From NCBI GenBank assembly GCA_002440885.1, contig DJVY01000156.1:2431-38326 (forward strand): a stretch of 35,896 bases of DNA, given 5' to 3'. Every line of letters starts with the position of its first letter. Within the stretch, counting starts at the first letter, position 1. The notes below the pieces were generated by a model. It had not been told where the DNA came from and ran no database searches. It saw nothing but the letters and a program-made list of their open reading frames with translations. This DNA comes from Bacteroidales bacterium UBA6244. GTDB taxonomy: Bacteria > Bacteroidota > Bacteroidia > Bacteroidales > F082. The translations under genes and the position numbers were made by a program. Shown here one piece after another: positions 1 to 7,422 of the stretch.

Positions 1-23
1 GGGTTCGAGTCCCGTCCAGACCG
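1..23 (+). tRNA. tRNA 3' end, probably tRNA-Asp (partial)
   Basis: The window opens inside a tRNA. A T-loop (TTCGAGT at 4-10) is followed by the rest of the T stem and a 3' acceptor strand CCAGACC (16-22) with discriminator G at 23. CCA is not encoded. The acceptor strand and the G discriminator fit Bacteroidota tRNA-Asp, but the anticodon lies outside the window, so the identity is an inference from memory of the family. Confidence 0.8.
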
Positions 24-28
24 CAGAA

Positions 29-55
29 AGCTCTCAGTAATGAGGGCTTTTTTTT
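29..55 (+). terminator. Rho-independent terminator after the tRNA
   Basis: A 7-bp stem AGCTCTC (29-35) / GAGGGCT (42-48) with one G-T pair encloses a 6-base loop and is followed by a run of T. It lies a few bases after the partial tRNA and would end that transcript. Confidence 0.8.
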
Positions 56-255
56 GCTTGTAAGTGACCAAATACCGAAATATTATAGTTAGCCAAATTC
101 TGCTCACCTGCAACAAAAACTGGTTTGCCCTCCTGTTATCTCTATTGTAAATCCTCTAATGCTTTCACGTTTCTGGCCTCAGAGGGAACGATTAGGGGGA
201 GTTTAATGGGAGCTGATGGAGAGTTTCGCCGGAGAGAGGGGGAATACTACAAACG

Positions 256-291
256 AAAAAACCCCTTACAGTTATAAGCTGTAAGGGGTTT
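256..291 (-). terminator. Terminator of the tRNA-Leu transcription unit
   Basis: A perfect 13-bp inverted repeat (259-271 with 279-291) around a 7-base loop. Read on the minus strand it is followed by a T run (A256-A261 on the plus strand). It starts five bases past the 3' end of the minus-strand tRNA-Leu(CAG), so it ends the two-tRNA operon. Confidence 0.9.
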
Positions 292-295
292 GTCG

Positions 296-379
296 TGCCC
301 AAGAAAAGACTCGAACTTTCACGACCGTGCGGTCACTACACCCTGAATGTAGCGCGTCTACCAATTCCGCCACTTGGGC
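296..379 (-). tRNA. tRNA-Leu (anticodon CAG)
   Basis: Acceptor strands GCCCAAG and CTTGGGC pair, with discriminator A. The 84-base length reflects the long variable arm expected of tRNA-Leu. The anticodon stem CTACA/TGTAG encloses the loop TTCAGGG, giving anticodon CAG, which reads CUG codons. CCA is not encoded. It is the second gene of a two-tRNA minus-strand unit. Confidence 0.93.
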
Positions 380-411
380 AATCTGCGTTTAAGAACTTCA
401 ATTTTAATATG

Positions 412-495
412 TGCCCAGAACAAGAATCGAACTTGCACCCCCTTGCGAGGACATGGCCCTCAACCATGCGCGTCTACCATTTCCGCCATCTGGGC
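412..495 (-). tRNA. tRNA-Leu (anticodon GAG)
   Basis: Acceptor strands GCCCAGA and TCTGGGC pair, with discriminator A and a long variable arm. The anticodon stem CATGG/CCATG encloses the loop TTGAGGG, giving anticodon GAG, which reads CUC/CUU codons. It is the first gene of the unit and lies just downstream of a TAnnTTTG promoter element. The 32-base spacer to the next tRNA is presumably removed by RNase processing. Confidence 0.93.
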
Positions 496-510
496 TAAAA
501 ATTGAGGTGG

Positions 511-518
511 CAAAAGTA
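511..518 (-). promoter_or_regulatory. -7 promoter element of the tRNA-Leu unit
   Basis: The minus strand reads TACTTTTG, an exact match to the Bacteroidota -7 consensus TAnnTTTG. It lies 15 bases before the first base of tRNA-Leu(GAG), so the leader would be about 8 bases. No clear TTTG -33 box was found. Confidence 0.65.
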
Positions 519-846
519 ACAATTTTTTTAAAACCTATACATGCCGTGTGAAAAATATGTCCAATCAGGTGGCCTGAATTTTTTAACTGTCTAAATCTGG
601 AAAAAAATTTGGTATTCATTAGGTGTGTATCCTGATGGCCTGGTGCATGTGCTATGATTCATCTCACCTTTTCTGTCTTTACTTATACTAATTTCTTAAC
701 AGGCAAGTGATAACTGTTTAGAAGTAGTTATGTTCGATAGTAACAAACATTAATATTTGTCATCCTGTTCCGTTTCGGTATACAACCTTTTTGCAATAAT
801 ATTTGTCAGTAATGCGAAATAGTAAGTTCATTTTATTTTAAAAAAC
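519..846. other. AT-rich intergenic spacer without a recognised gene
   Basis: About 330 bases between the tRNA promoter and the promoter of the C10 protease gene. A weak hairpin TCAGG/CCTGA (565-577) followed by a short T run is the only local structure seen. The open frames here are short and carry no recognisable protein. Confidence 0.6.
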
Positions 847-854
847 TATATTTG
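847..854 (+). promoter_or_regulatory. -7 promoter element of the C10 protease gene
   Basis: TATATTTG matches TAnnTTTG exactly and lies 36 bases before the ATG at 891. This predicts a leader of roughly 30 bases. No convincing -33 box is visible. Confidence 0.6.
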
Positions 855-890
855 CCCCTTGAAATTGCTTAACACCATAATTATTTACTT

Positions 891-2978
891 ATGAAATCAA
901 AAGTTTTACTTAGTTTTTTAGTCCTTATCGCCCTAACGGCCAGTCTTTTTGCAAAAGAGATTTCCTTGTCGAAAGCCGAAAAAGTAGCTGTAAACTTCTT
1001 TTTCGAACAATCAAATCAATATGCTTCTCCTGTTGATTACTACGACCTGTCGATCAGGGAGTCGTATCAGGTTGATGGGGCTTATTATGTTATTAATTTT
1101 GAAGAAGGCTGGGTTGTAGTGGCTGCCGATGACGTGATGACACCAATTCTTGGATACAACTACACCGGTAGTTTTGTGCCTGAGTATGAATATTCTGACA
1201 ACTTCAGTAGCTTTATGCACAGCTTCGTAGAGCAGGTGGCCTATATTCGTGAAAACAATTTGTCGCCGGAGGCCAATATCACGGCCATGTGGCAGGAAAT
1301 TGAAACCATGGATGCTACTGCCCCCGTTTCGAGAGGCGACCGCGACCTTGATCCGTTGCTTACCTCAACATGGAATCAGGATAATCCTTATAACATGATG
1401 TGCCCTGAAGATGCAGCCGGTCCGGGAGGTCACGTGTATGTTGGTTGTGTTGCTACAGCCATGTCGATGATTATGCATTACTGGCGTTATCCCCTCCAGG
1501 GAAGCGGGCAGCATAGCTATTATATCTATCCTTACGGAACGCAGACAGTTAACTACGGTGCTTCTACCTACTATTGGGATGGTATGCAAGACAACATCAA
1601 CAATAAATTTATCTGGGAAATTGCCGAAATCGGTTATCATGCTGCCGTAAGTGTCGATATGGGCTTCTCCCCCGATGGTTCAGGTGCTTATAGTGCTGAT
1701 GTGCCGTACGCTCTGGCTACTTATTTTGGTTACAGTCCTTCGGTTCAATACCTGTCAAAATCGGGTTATACCACTGCAGGTTGGGAAAGTCTGGTGCAGG
1801 GCGAACTTAACCAGGGTCGTCCTATCTATTACTCAGGTCGTTCCAACGAGGGTGGTCATGCTTTCGCTTGCGACGGGTATCAGGATAACTCTTTCTATCA
1901 TTTTAATTTTGGATGGAGTGGTTCAGGTAATGGCTGGTATACCCTCACGGATGTGGGTGGCTATAACCAACAGCAAGGCATGATCCGTAACTTTTACCCT
2001 GCCGACCCCAATTATCCGTACATCGCTACAGGTACTACCGAGCTGGGATTTTTAGCCGGAAGTTTAACCGATGGTAGCGGACCTATTGAAAATTATCCCG
2101 CAGGAATGAATGCACAATGGTTAATCTCTCCTCAAACTGAACAGGATTCTGTTTCGAAAATCAGCATCAGCTTTGTTCAGTTTAACACAGCGGCTTCGGA
2201 CGTGGTTCGTTTATACGACGGTCCCACTACCAGTGCTCCTTTGTTGGGCGAATACTCGGGTTCAACCTTGCCGGGTGCTATCACCTCTACCTCAAACGAG
2301 GTGCTGGTTACTTTTTCTTCAACAGGAACAGGTGAAGGGTTTAAAATTGAATACACTGCCATGTTGCCTACCTATTGCTCCGGAACACAGGTGTTTGATG
2401 CCCCTTCGGGTACCATCACTGATGGAAGCAATTCGTTCAACTACAACAACCTGTCAACATGTACCTTCTTTATTCAACATCCTGAAGGGGTAAATTACCA
2501 CATCGAATTTAATTCCTTTAACACGGAAGCTGTAAACGATAAACTTACCATCTACAACGCCAGCAGTCAGTTGATGGGCGAATATTCCGGTAATCTTTTA
2601 CCTGATCCGCTTGAGATTCCTGGTGACGGAGTGTTTATTACCTGGGGTACAAATGCCTTTATCACCGAATCCGGATGGTCGCTTACTTACACCATCGATG
2701 GGGTAGGAATCGAAGAATCTTCAGTGTATGAAAACTTATCGGTGTTCCCCAATCCAACCACAGGAGAGCTTAACATCAGTTTTGATGTGGAGAAAGCCGG
2801 AAAATTGCAGGTCAGACTAACCAACCTGAATGGTCAGGTGGTGGTTGATGAAGAACTGGGTGCTTTTAATGGAAATTACACCAACTCTTTCAACCTGAGC
2901 GATCAGGCTAAGGGCGTTTACCTGTTAAGCATCATCAGCGAGAAAGGTAAAACCGATCGCAAAATTGTTCTTCAATAA
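891..2978 (+). CDS. Secreted C10 (streptopain-like) cysteine protease with CUB-like domains and T9SS tail
   Basis: A 695-residue exported protease. Residues 1-21 form a signal peptide. An N-terminal propeptide-like region of the Spi_C10 type runs to about residue 150. The C10 peptidase core follows, with the nucleophile in VGCVATAMSMIMHYW (Cys186) and the base in EGGHAFACDGY (His323), then the FGWSGSGNGWY segment. Two CUB-like beta domains follow (about 379-490 and 495-602). The C-terminus (about 615-695) begins VFPNPTTGELNIS and ends in KIVLQ, a type A Por sorting domain, so export by the type IX system and surface attachment or release are expected. Both catalytic residues are present. The gene has its own promoter and terminator and appears monocistronic. 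Its substrate cannot be told from sequence. Confidence 0.93.
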   Translation: MKSKVLLSFLVLIALTASLFAKEISLSKAEKVAVNFFFEQSNQYASPVDYYDLSIRESYQVDGAYYVINFEEGWVVVAADDVMTPILGYNYTGSFVPEYEYSDNFSSFMHSFVEQVAYIRENNLSPEANITAMWQEIETMDATAPVSRGDRDLDPLLTSTWNQDNPYNMMCPEDAAGPGGHVYVGCVATAMSMIMHYWRYPLQGSGQHSYYIYPYGTQTVNYGASTYYWDGMQDNINNKFIWEIAEIGYHAAVSVDMGFSPDGSGAYSADVPYALATYFGYSPSVQYLSKSGYTTAGWESLVQGELNQGRPIYYSGRSNEGGHAFACDGYQDNSFYHFNFGWSGSGNGWYTLTDVGGYNQQQGMIRNFYPADPNYPYIATGTTELGFLAGSLTDGSGPIENYPAGMNAQWLISPQTEQDSVSKISISFVQFNTAASDVVRLYDGPTTSAPLLGEYSGSTLPGAITSTSNEVLVTFSSTGTGEGFKIEYTAMLPTYCSGTQVFDAPSGTITDGSNSFNYNNLSTCTFFIQHPEGVNYHIEFNSFNTEAVNDKLTIYNASSQLMGEYSGNLLPDPLEIPGDGVFITWGTNAFITESGWSLTYTIDGVGIEESSVYENLSVFPNPTTGELNISFDVEKAGKLQVRLTNLNGQVVVDEELGAFNGNYTNSFNLSDQAKGVYLLSIISEKGKTDRKIVLQ

Positions 2979-2996
2979 GGACAAATACCATAAATA

Positions 2997-3032
2997 AAAA
3001 AAAGCGACTCTTTCTTAGGGTCGCTTTTTTTT
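2997..3032. terminator. Bidirectional terminator between convergent genes
   Basis: GCGACTC (3004-3010) pairs with GGGTCGC (3018-3024). The stem is flanked by an A run on the left and a T run on the right, so it can act for both the protease gene and the convergent zinc-ribbon gene. Confidence 0.88.
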
Positions 3033-3043
3033 ATTCCGAGGCT

Positions 3044-3499
3044 CTAGTCAAGCTCCTGAATTTGGCGATTGATTTCAGTAAGTAACTCCGAAAAAAGGGC
3101 GTTCTCAGGTTTTCCCTGCTGACAGCTTAGTAGTTTCTTTTGAAAATTGTAGCAGGTCATATGGCGCATAGTTAACTGTCGGCTGAGCTCGTATGACGAG
3201 ATGTCAGGTACATGACAGGTAAGCAGCGACAACTCGATCGCTTTTTTCAGCGAAAAGCGGCAATGGTGAAAAACAGTATGCGCCGTAGCCGATTCCTCAT
3301 GCTTACATTTGGTGCATCGCCTTGAAGCATCGCCCTTTCCGTGACACCAGTTGTGATGCCCACAGTGCTTGCAAACAAAGCCCTCTTTCCATTTTAGTTC
3401 TGCCAGCAAAGCCATACAGGATGCGTCATCCGGGAATAATACATCAAATTTTTTTAATAAAATTGTCGACTTCCTTATGTTATCAGCGTTTAGTCCCAT
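3044..3499 (-). CDS. Orphan IS1595-type transposase zinc-ribbon protein, no DDE domain
   Basis: A 151-residue protein starting at ATG 3499. The longer open frame begins with TTG and is less likely. It has a zinc ribbon with two Cys pairs (CKHCG and CTKCK), then ESATAHTVFHHC and a helix-turn-helix-like segment with ISSYELSRQL. This is the N-terminal architecture of IS1595/ISXO2 transposases. The catalytic DDE/ISXO2 domain that normally follows is absent, and the gene ends cleanly with a shared terminator. No terminal inverted repeats or target duplications were noticed. It may be a domesticated DNA-binding protein rather than a fresh remnant, since its frame is intact and it has a well-formed promoter. 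Its function is unknown. Confidence 0.75.
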   Translation of the reverse strand: MGLNADNIRKSTILLKKFDVLFPDDASCMALLAELKWKEGFVCKHCGHHNWCHGKGDASRRCTKCKHEESATAHTVFHHCRFSLKKAIELSLLTCHVPDISSYELSRQLTMRHMTCYNFQKKLLSCQQGKPENALFSELLTEINRQIQELD

Positions 3500-3548
3500 A
3501 AAATTAACCAACTTTGTACCCGTTTAAACTTTGGAACGGGAATTGATG

Positions 3549-3582
3549 CAAAGATACGAAAGTGATACTAATGTGATACAAA
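3549..3582 (-). promoter_or_regulatory. Promoter of the zinc-ribbon gene
   Basis: The minus strand has TTTG (plus-strand CAAA, 3579-3582), a 22-base spacer, and TATCTTTG (3549-3556), a near-ideal Bacteroidota promoter. The predicted leader to the ATG at 3499 is about 40 bases. Confidence 0.7.
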
Positions 3583-3588
3583 TAATGT

Positions 3589-3596
3589 TATCTTTG
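3589..3596 (+). promoter_or_regulatory. -7 promoter element of the thioredoxin pair
   Basis: TATCTTTG matches TAnnTTTG exactly, 38 bases before the ATG at 3635. It is divergent from the zinc-ribbon promoter, and only 32 bases separate the two -7 elements, so the two promoters may interfere or share a regulator. Confidence 0.65.
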
Positions 3597-3634
3597 CCCC
3601 CGTTTTAATGAAATAATAACCATTAACAATTAAT

Positions 3635-4144
3635 ATGAACAAAATCATTCTTATTCTGGCTTTAGCCCTTTCGTTGCCCCTGATGAGCTGTAGCAGCATC
3701 ACCGGCAGTGAAGACAACAAATCCTCCGAGCTTGTCAGCGATAACAAAGCGAGCGACTCTGAAATGGCACCTGAGTATCTTACCTATGAAACTTTTCTTG
3801 AAAAAGTGTGGAATTTTGAAAAAAATCCGCAGGAGTGGGTGTATGAAGGCGAATTGCCCTGTGTTATTGACTTTTACGCCGACTGGTGCAAGCCTTGCAA
3901 AATGGTTGCTCCCATCATGGACGAGATGGCCAAAACCTACGATGGCAAAGTGAAGATTTATAAAATTGATGTAGATAAAGAAAAAAAGCTGGCCGGTGTT
4001 TTTGGTATCCGCAGCATCCCTTCTGTGTTATTTGCTCCCAAAGTGGGACAGCCGATGATGCAGGCCGGAGCCCTTCCAAAAGATCAGTACATTCAAATTA
4101 TAGAATCACAATTGCTTAAGAATACTCCTGAATCAAAACAATAA
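3635..4144 (+). CDS. Thioredoxin-fold lipoprotein
   Basis: A 169-residue protein with a lipoprotein signal (hydrophobic stretch then LMSC, lipidated Cys19), a polar linker to about residue 45, and a thioredoxin domain with the active site WCKPC (Cys85, Cys88) and the cis-Pro segment RSIPS. It should sit on the periplasmic face of a membrane and act as a dithiol-disulfide exchanger. It is closely related to the next gene along the whole thioredoxin domain, including the unusual segment before the active site (EKVWNFEKN versus EKVFNYEKN), so the two arose by duplication. The 17-base gap to the next gene indicates an operon. The precise clients are unknown. Confidence 0.9.
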   Translation: MNKIILILALALSLPLMSCSSITGSEDNKSSELVSDNKASDSEMAPEYLTYETFLEKVWNFEKNPQEWVYEGELPCVIDFYADWCKPCKMVAPIMDEMAKTYDGKVKIYKIDVDKEKKLAGVFGIRSIPSVLFAPKVGQPMMQAGALPKDQYIQIIESQLLKNTPESKQ

Positions 4145-4161
4145 AATTTATTCTCATTATC

Positions 4162-4518
4162 ATGGAACATTTAACCAAACAGACTTTTCACGAAAAGGTT
4201 TTTAATTACGAAAAAAATAAAGATTGGGTTTTTGAAGGAAAACTGCCCTGTTTAATCGATTTCTACGCCGACTGGTGTCAGCCTTGTAAAATTGTAGCTC
4301 CAATCCTTGAAGAGCTTGCGAAAGAGTACGACGGTAAAATCAATATCTATAAGATTAATACCGAAGAAGAAACCGAATTGTCGGCAGCATTTGGCATACG
4401 CAGTATCCCCTCTTTGTTGTTCTGTCCTGTTGAAGGCCAGCCACAAATGGCCCAAGGTGCTTTGCCCAAAGAAACCCTTATCCAAGCCATAAACGATGTA
4501 TTGCTAAAAAATAAATAG
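4162..4518 (+). CDS. Cytosolic thioredoxin
   Basis: A 118-residue thioredoxin with no signal peptide, active site WCQPC (Cys39, Cys42) and the cis-Pro segment RSIPS. It reduces protein disulfides, presumably recharged by a thioredoxin reductase. It is the second gene of an operon with a lipoprotein paralogue and is followed directly by a strong terminator. The pair gives one thioredoxin inside the cytoplasm and one in the envelope from a single transcript. Confidence 0.93.
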   Translation: MEHLTKQTFHEKVFNYEKNKDWVFEGKLPCLIDFYADWCQPCKIVAPILEELAKEYDGKINIYKINTEEETELSAAFGIRSIPSLLFCPVEGQPQMAQGALPKETLIQAINDVLLKNK

Positions 4519-4528
4519 CAACAAACCA

Positions 4529-4568
4529 ACGGGTGCAGAAGACAAGTAATCTGCACCCGTTTTTTTTT
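4529..4568 (+). terminator. Terminator of the thioredoxin operon
   Basis: A perfect 11-bp stem ACGGGTGCAGA (4529-4539) / TCTGCACCCGT (4550-4560) with a 10-base loop and a following T run. Confidence 0.95.
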
Positions 4569-4625
4569 ACCCATTGCCCAAACAACAAGCCCCTGCCATC
4601 AATGTATTCAATGCCTGCATTTTTT

Positions 4626-4633
4626 TAATTTTG
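4626..4633 (+). promoter_or_regulatory. -7 promoter element of the WbqC-like gene
   Basis: TAATTTTG matches TAnnTTTG and lies 16 bases before the ATG at 4650, so the leader would be short (about 10 bases). Confidence 0.55.
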
Positions 4634-4649
4634 CACCAATTATCATGGC

Positions 4650-5288
4650 ATGAGTCAGATGGATACCAACAATGAATTGCTATTGGCTTCGTCCTATTTT
4701 GGACCAGCCTCTTATTTTGCTTTGCTCGCCAAATCAACCGCGGATACTGTGTGGATTGAGCGGATGGAAACCTATCCCAAGCAAAGTTGGAGAAATAGAT
4801 GCACCATTCTTACACCCCAGGGAAAACTCGACCTCATTATTCCGGTTAAGAAACCGATGGGCAATCATACGCCAATTCATATTGTATCCATCGATAATTC
4901 AAGTCTGTGGTTTTTAAATCACTGGCGGGCTATCACTTCAGCTTACAACGCGTCTCCTTATTTTTTGTACTACCGCGATGAGATTGAACCTTTTTTTCAA
5001 GGAACCTATACCAATTTGCTGGAACTAAATTTGAACCTTACCCAGTTGCTTTTAAAGACATTGAAAATCAATGTGCCGCTACGGCTTACGCAGGAGTTTT
5101 TGCCACCAGATTCGGCCTCTGATTTAAGGTATCGGCTTTCGCCAAAAAGGACCTCTTTTTTTAGCCAATTCCCGGAATACAATCAGGTTTTTGGCGACAC
5201 ACAACCTTTCCATCCCGACCTGAGTTTGTTGGATGTTCTGTTTAATCTTGGGCCTGAGACCAAGTCTTATCTGCTATCACTGAAATAG
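4650..5288 (+). CDS. WbqC-like family protein
   Basis: A 212-residue soluble protein. It has the features of the WbqC-like family: an N-terminal segment LLASSYFGPASYFALLAKS, a QSWRNRC motif near residue 47, a central IPVKKPMGNHTPI stretch, and the HWRAITSAYNASPYFLYYRD segment. The family is linked in some bacteria to surface polysaccharide loci, but its biochemical activity is not settled. No signal peptide or membrane segment is seen. The gene stands alone, convergent with the PgpH-like gene with 7 bases between stop codons. Confidence 0.85.
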   Translation: MSQMDTNNELLLASSYFGPASYFALLAKSTADTVWIERMETYPKQSWRNRCTILTPQGKLDLIIPVKKPMGNHTPIHIVSIDNSSLWFLNHWRAITSAYNASPYFLYYRDEIEPFFQGTYTNLLELNLNLTQLLLKTLKINVPLRLTQEFLPPDSASDLRYRLSPKRTSFFSQFPEYNQVFGDTQPFHPDLSLLDVLFNLGPETKSYLLSLK

Positions 5289-5295
5289 CGGCTCA

Positions 5296-7362
5296 CTAAT
5301 CAGGATAAGCAATGCGGGCATGATGGATGTTCATCAGTTTCCTTTTTAGCACCTTGCGCACCGAGCTGATTTCTTTCATGGTTATATTGGCATTCATAAA
5401 CTGGCCGTCATCCATCAGCGATTTAATGATGTTATCGACGAGGTCACTGATTTTCTGTTCATCGGGTTGTGCCAAGCTACGTGATGCGGCTTCCACCGAA
5501 TCGGCCATCATAACTACAGCCGTTTCGCGCGAGAAAGGAGCAGGGCCATGATAGGTAAATTCCGATTGATCGATGTCCATGCCCGGGTTTAGTTTTTTCT
5601 CTAAACGATAGAAATATTCCACCCTTCTGGTACCGTGATGTGTTCGGATGAAGTCGATTATTTTTTCAGGTAGTTGGTGTTTTCGTGCCATTTCGATGCC
5701 GTCGAGTACATGGCTGATGATAATTCGTGCACTTTCCTCGAACCCTAACTCGTCGTGGGGGTTGTATCCTGATGTTTGGTTTTCAACGAAATACAAAGGG
5801 TTGTTCATTTTCCCGATATCGTGGTATAGGGCTCCTGTTCGCGCCAGTTGCGCATCACCTCCAATTTCGTACAAGGCTTCAGCAGCCAGATTTGCAACCT
5901 GCAATGAATGTTGAAATGTGCCCGGCGCCTTTACACTCAGATCGCGCAACAACGGATTGTTGGTATTAGATAATTCGAGCAACGTTAGCTGGGTTATAAT
6001 CCCGAAGAGTTTCTCGTAAAGAAAAATTAACGGGAAAGCCAGCATGATCAAGGTGGCGCTTACGGCCAGATTTCCTGTCATACGGATAGAAAAATGCTCA
6101 AACGAGCCTTCCTGAGCCAACAACATCCCTACATAAATCACCATGTAAGCCAGGAAAACAAAAACAACGCCCCTGAACAGGTCAGCCCGTTTACTCAGAT
6201 TTCGAACAGAAAAAATAGCAATCAGTCCGGCTACAGTTTGGGTTAAGAAAAACTCAAAGCTGTTAGGGGCATAAAAGCTAATCAAAATCAGTGTGATAAG
6301 GTAAATAACGATGGCTGCCCCCGCATCCAGAAAAGCAGAAATAAGTATGGGCAGCAGCGCAAAGGGAATCATATACGACCAGTCGGAGTAATACTCGAAG
6401 ATAAAGTCGGATAAAAGAATAAAAAGTAGCTGGGTGAACAACACCAGTACCACAAACTTGAGTTCATCATAAAAAGCCGTTTTCACGAAACGCATAAACA
6501 GCAGTTGAACAAGAAACAGCATGGAAATCAAAACTATAACCCCCGAAATGACATACATCCAGGCGTCGGATGAGGCCAGATCTTTTTCGTAATCGTTTTT
6601 CAGTGAAATAAGTTCCTGGTATTTTTCTGGAGTTACCAGTTCGCCTGTCGAGATGATGAGTTCTCCCTTTTGCACCAGACCCTGATTGGGAAGAATGCCT
6701 TTGAGGAGTTCCTTTTGTTCCAGGTTACTTTTCGATTCGGCATAGAAAATATTCTGCAAAAGCGATTGACTTATAACCATTTGCATCATAGAGCTGTCGG
6801 GCGATTTTTTTTCTTTAATTCTCATCAGAGCATAATCAATTGCTGATCGGATGTCGAAAAAGTCTCCAAGGCTGGCTTCTTTAACTTCGTTGTCATTGAT
6901 GATTTTGATGCGATAGGAGGGTTCTTTGTTCTCAATAACCGGATCGTACCTGATGACCCCTTTGTCCTGAATTTTGTTGTAAAGTCCGGTAAGAAATTTG
7001 ATGGTTTTAGCTGAATCTTCGTTGGTTTGGTCCTGTTTCATCAGCTCCCAGGCTAAATCAAAATTCACTTTCAACTGCTGAAGGCCCGACTCGGTTATCT
7101 CCTTGTTCAAACTAAAATAGGGCTGAAAAGTGCTTAGCAGCGTGGCCTTTTCTTCCTCAATTTGTTTCTCGGTCTTAATGATCGAAAAATCGAACGGAGC
7201 TATTAAATCGTTGTGATTCCATGGTTTACCTACCTGAAATTCATATTTGAATATGCTTTCTTTCGGGCTTACCCAGGCTATGATGGCGGCAGCTAAAACA
7301 AACAATACTACTTTGAAAATTTCGTAATAATTATGTTGTAATTTTGACAAAATTGAGTTCAT
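5296..7362 (-). CDS. 7TM-HD phosphodiesterase, PgpH-like (cyclic di-AMP hydrolysis)
   Basis: A 688-residue membrane protein. ATG 7362 (MNSILSKLQHN) is chosen as the start because the longer frame runs through the promoter region. An N-terminal membrane anchor (about 15-30) is followed by an extracytoplasmic 7TM-HDED domain of about 250 residues, a block of about seven membrane helices, and a cytoplasmic HD domain with HSLQVANLAA and YHDIGKM (His514-Asp515). This is the arrangement of Listeria PgpH, which hydrolyses cyclic di-AMP to pApA, so the same reaction is expected here. The HD pair and the later HGTRRVEYFYR segment are intact. The extracellular part presumably senses a ligand. Divergent from the NlpC/P60 gene. 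Confidence 0.9.
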   Translation of the reverse strand: MNSILSKLQHNYYEIFKVVLFVLAAAIIAWVSPKESIFKYEFQVGKPWNHNDLIAPFDFSIIKTEKQIEEEKATLLSTFQPYFSLNKEITESGLQQLKVNFDLAWELMKQDQTNEDSAKTIKFLTGLYNKIQDKGVIRYDPVIENKEPSYRIKIINDNEVKEASLGDFFDIRSAIDYALMRIKEKKSPDSSMMQMVISQSLLQNIFYAESKSNLEQKELLKGILPNQGLVQKGELIISTGELVTPEKYQELISLKNDYEKDLASSDAWMYVISGVIVLISMLFLVQLLFMRFVKTAFYDELKFVVLVLFTQLLFILLSDFIFEYYSDWSYMIPFALLPILISAFLDAGAAIVIYLITLILISFYAPNSFEFFLTQTVAGLIAIFSVRNLSKRADLFRGVVFVFLAYMVIYVGMLLAQEGSFEHFSIRMTGNLAVSATLIMLAFPLIFLYEKLFGIITQLTLLELSNTNNPLLRDLSVKAPGTFQHSLQVANLAAEALYEIGGDAQLARTGALYHDIGKMNNPLYFVENQTSGYNPHDELGFEESARIIISHVLDGIEMARKHQLPEKIIDFIRTHHGTRRVEYFYRLEKKLNPGMDIDQSEFTYHGPAPFSRETAVVMMADSVEAASRSLAQPDEQKISDLVDNIIKSLMDDGQFMNANITMKEISSVRKVLKRKLMNIHHARIAYPD

Positions 7363-7382
7363 CGGTTTTCGATTTGAGGAAA

Positions 7383-7390
7383 CAAAGTTA
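7383..7390 (-). promoter_or_regulatory. -7 promoter element of the PgpH-like gene
   Basis: The minus strand reads TAACTTTG, an exact TAnnTTTG match, 20 bases before the ATG at 7362. It supports that start, because the longer frame to 7482 would lie upstream of the promoter. Confidence 0.65.
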
Positions 7391-7422
7391 ATGAAAAGAA
7401 AAATGCACCTAATATTTATTAT

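Noticed and set aside
295..498. Open frame over the tRNA-Leu genes
   Set aside because: It starts with GTG and lies wholly over two clear tRNA genes on the other strand.
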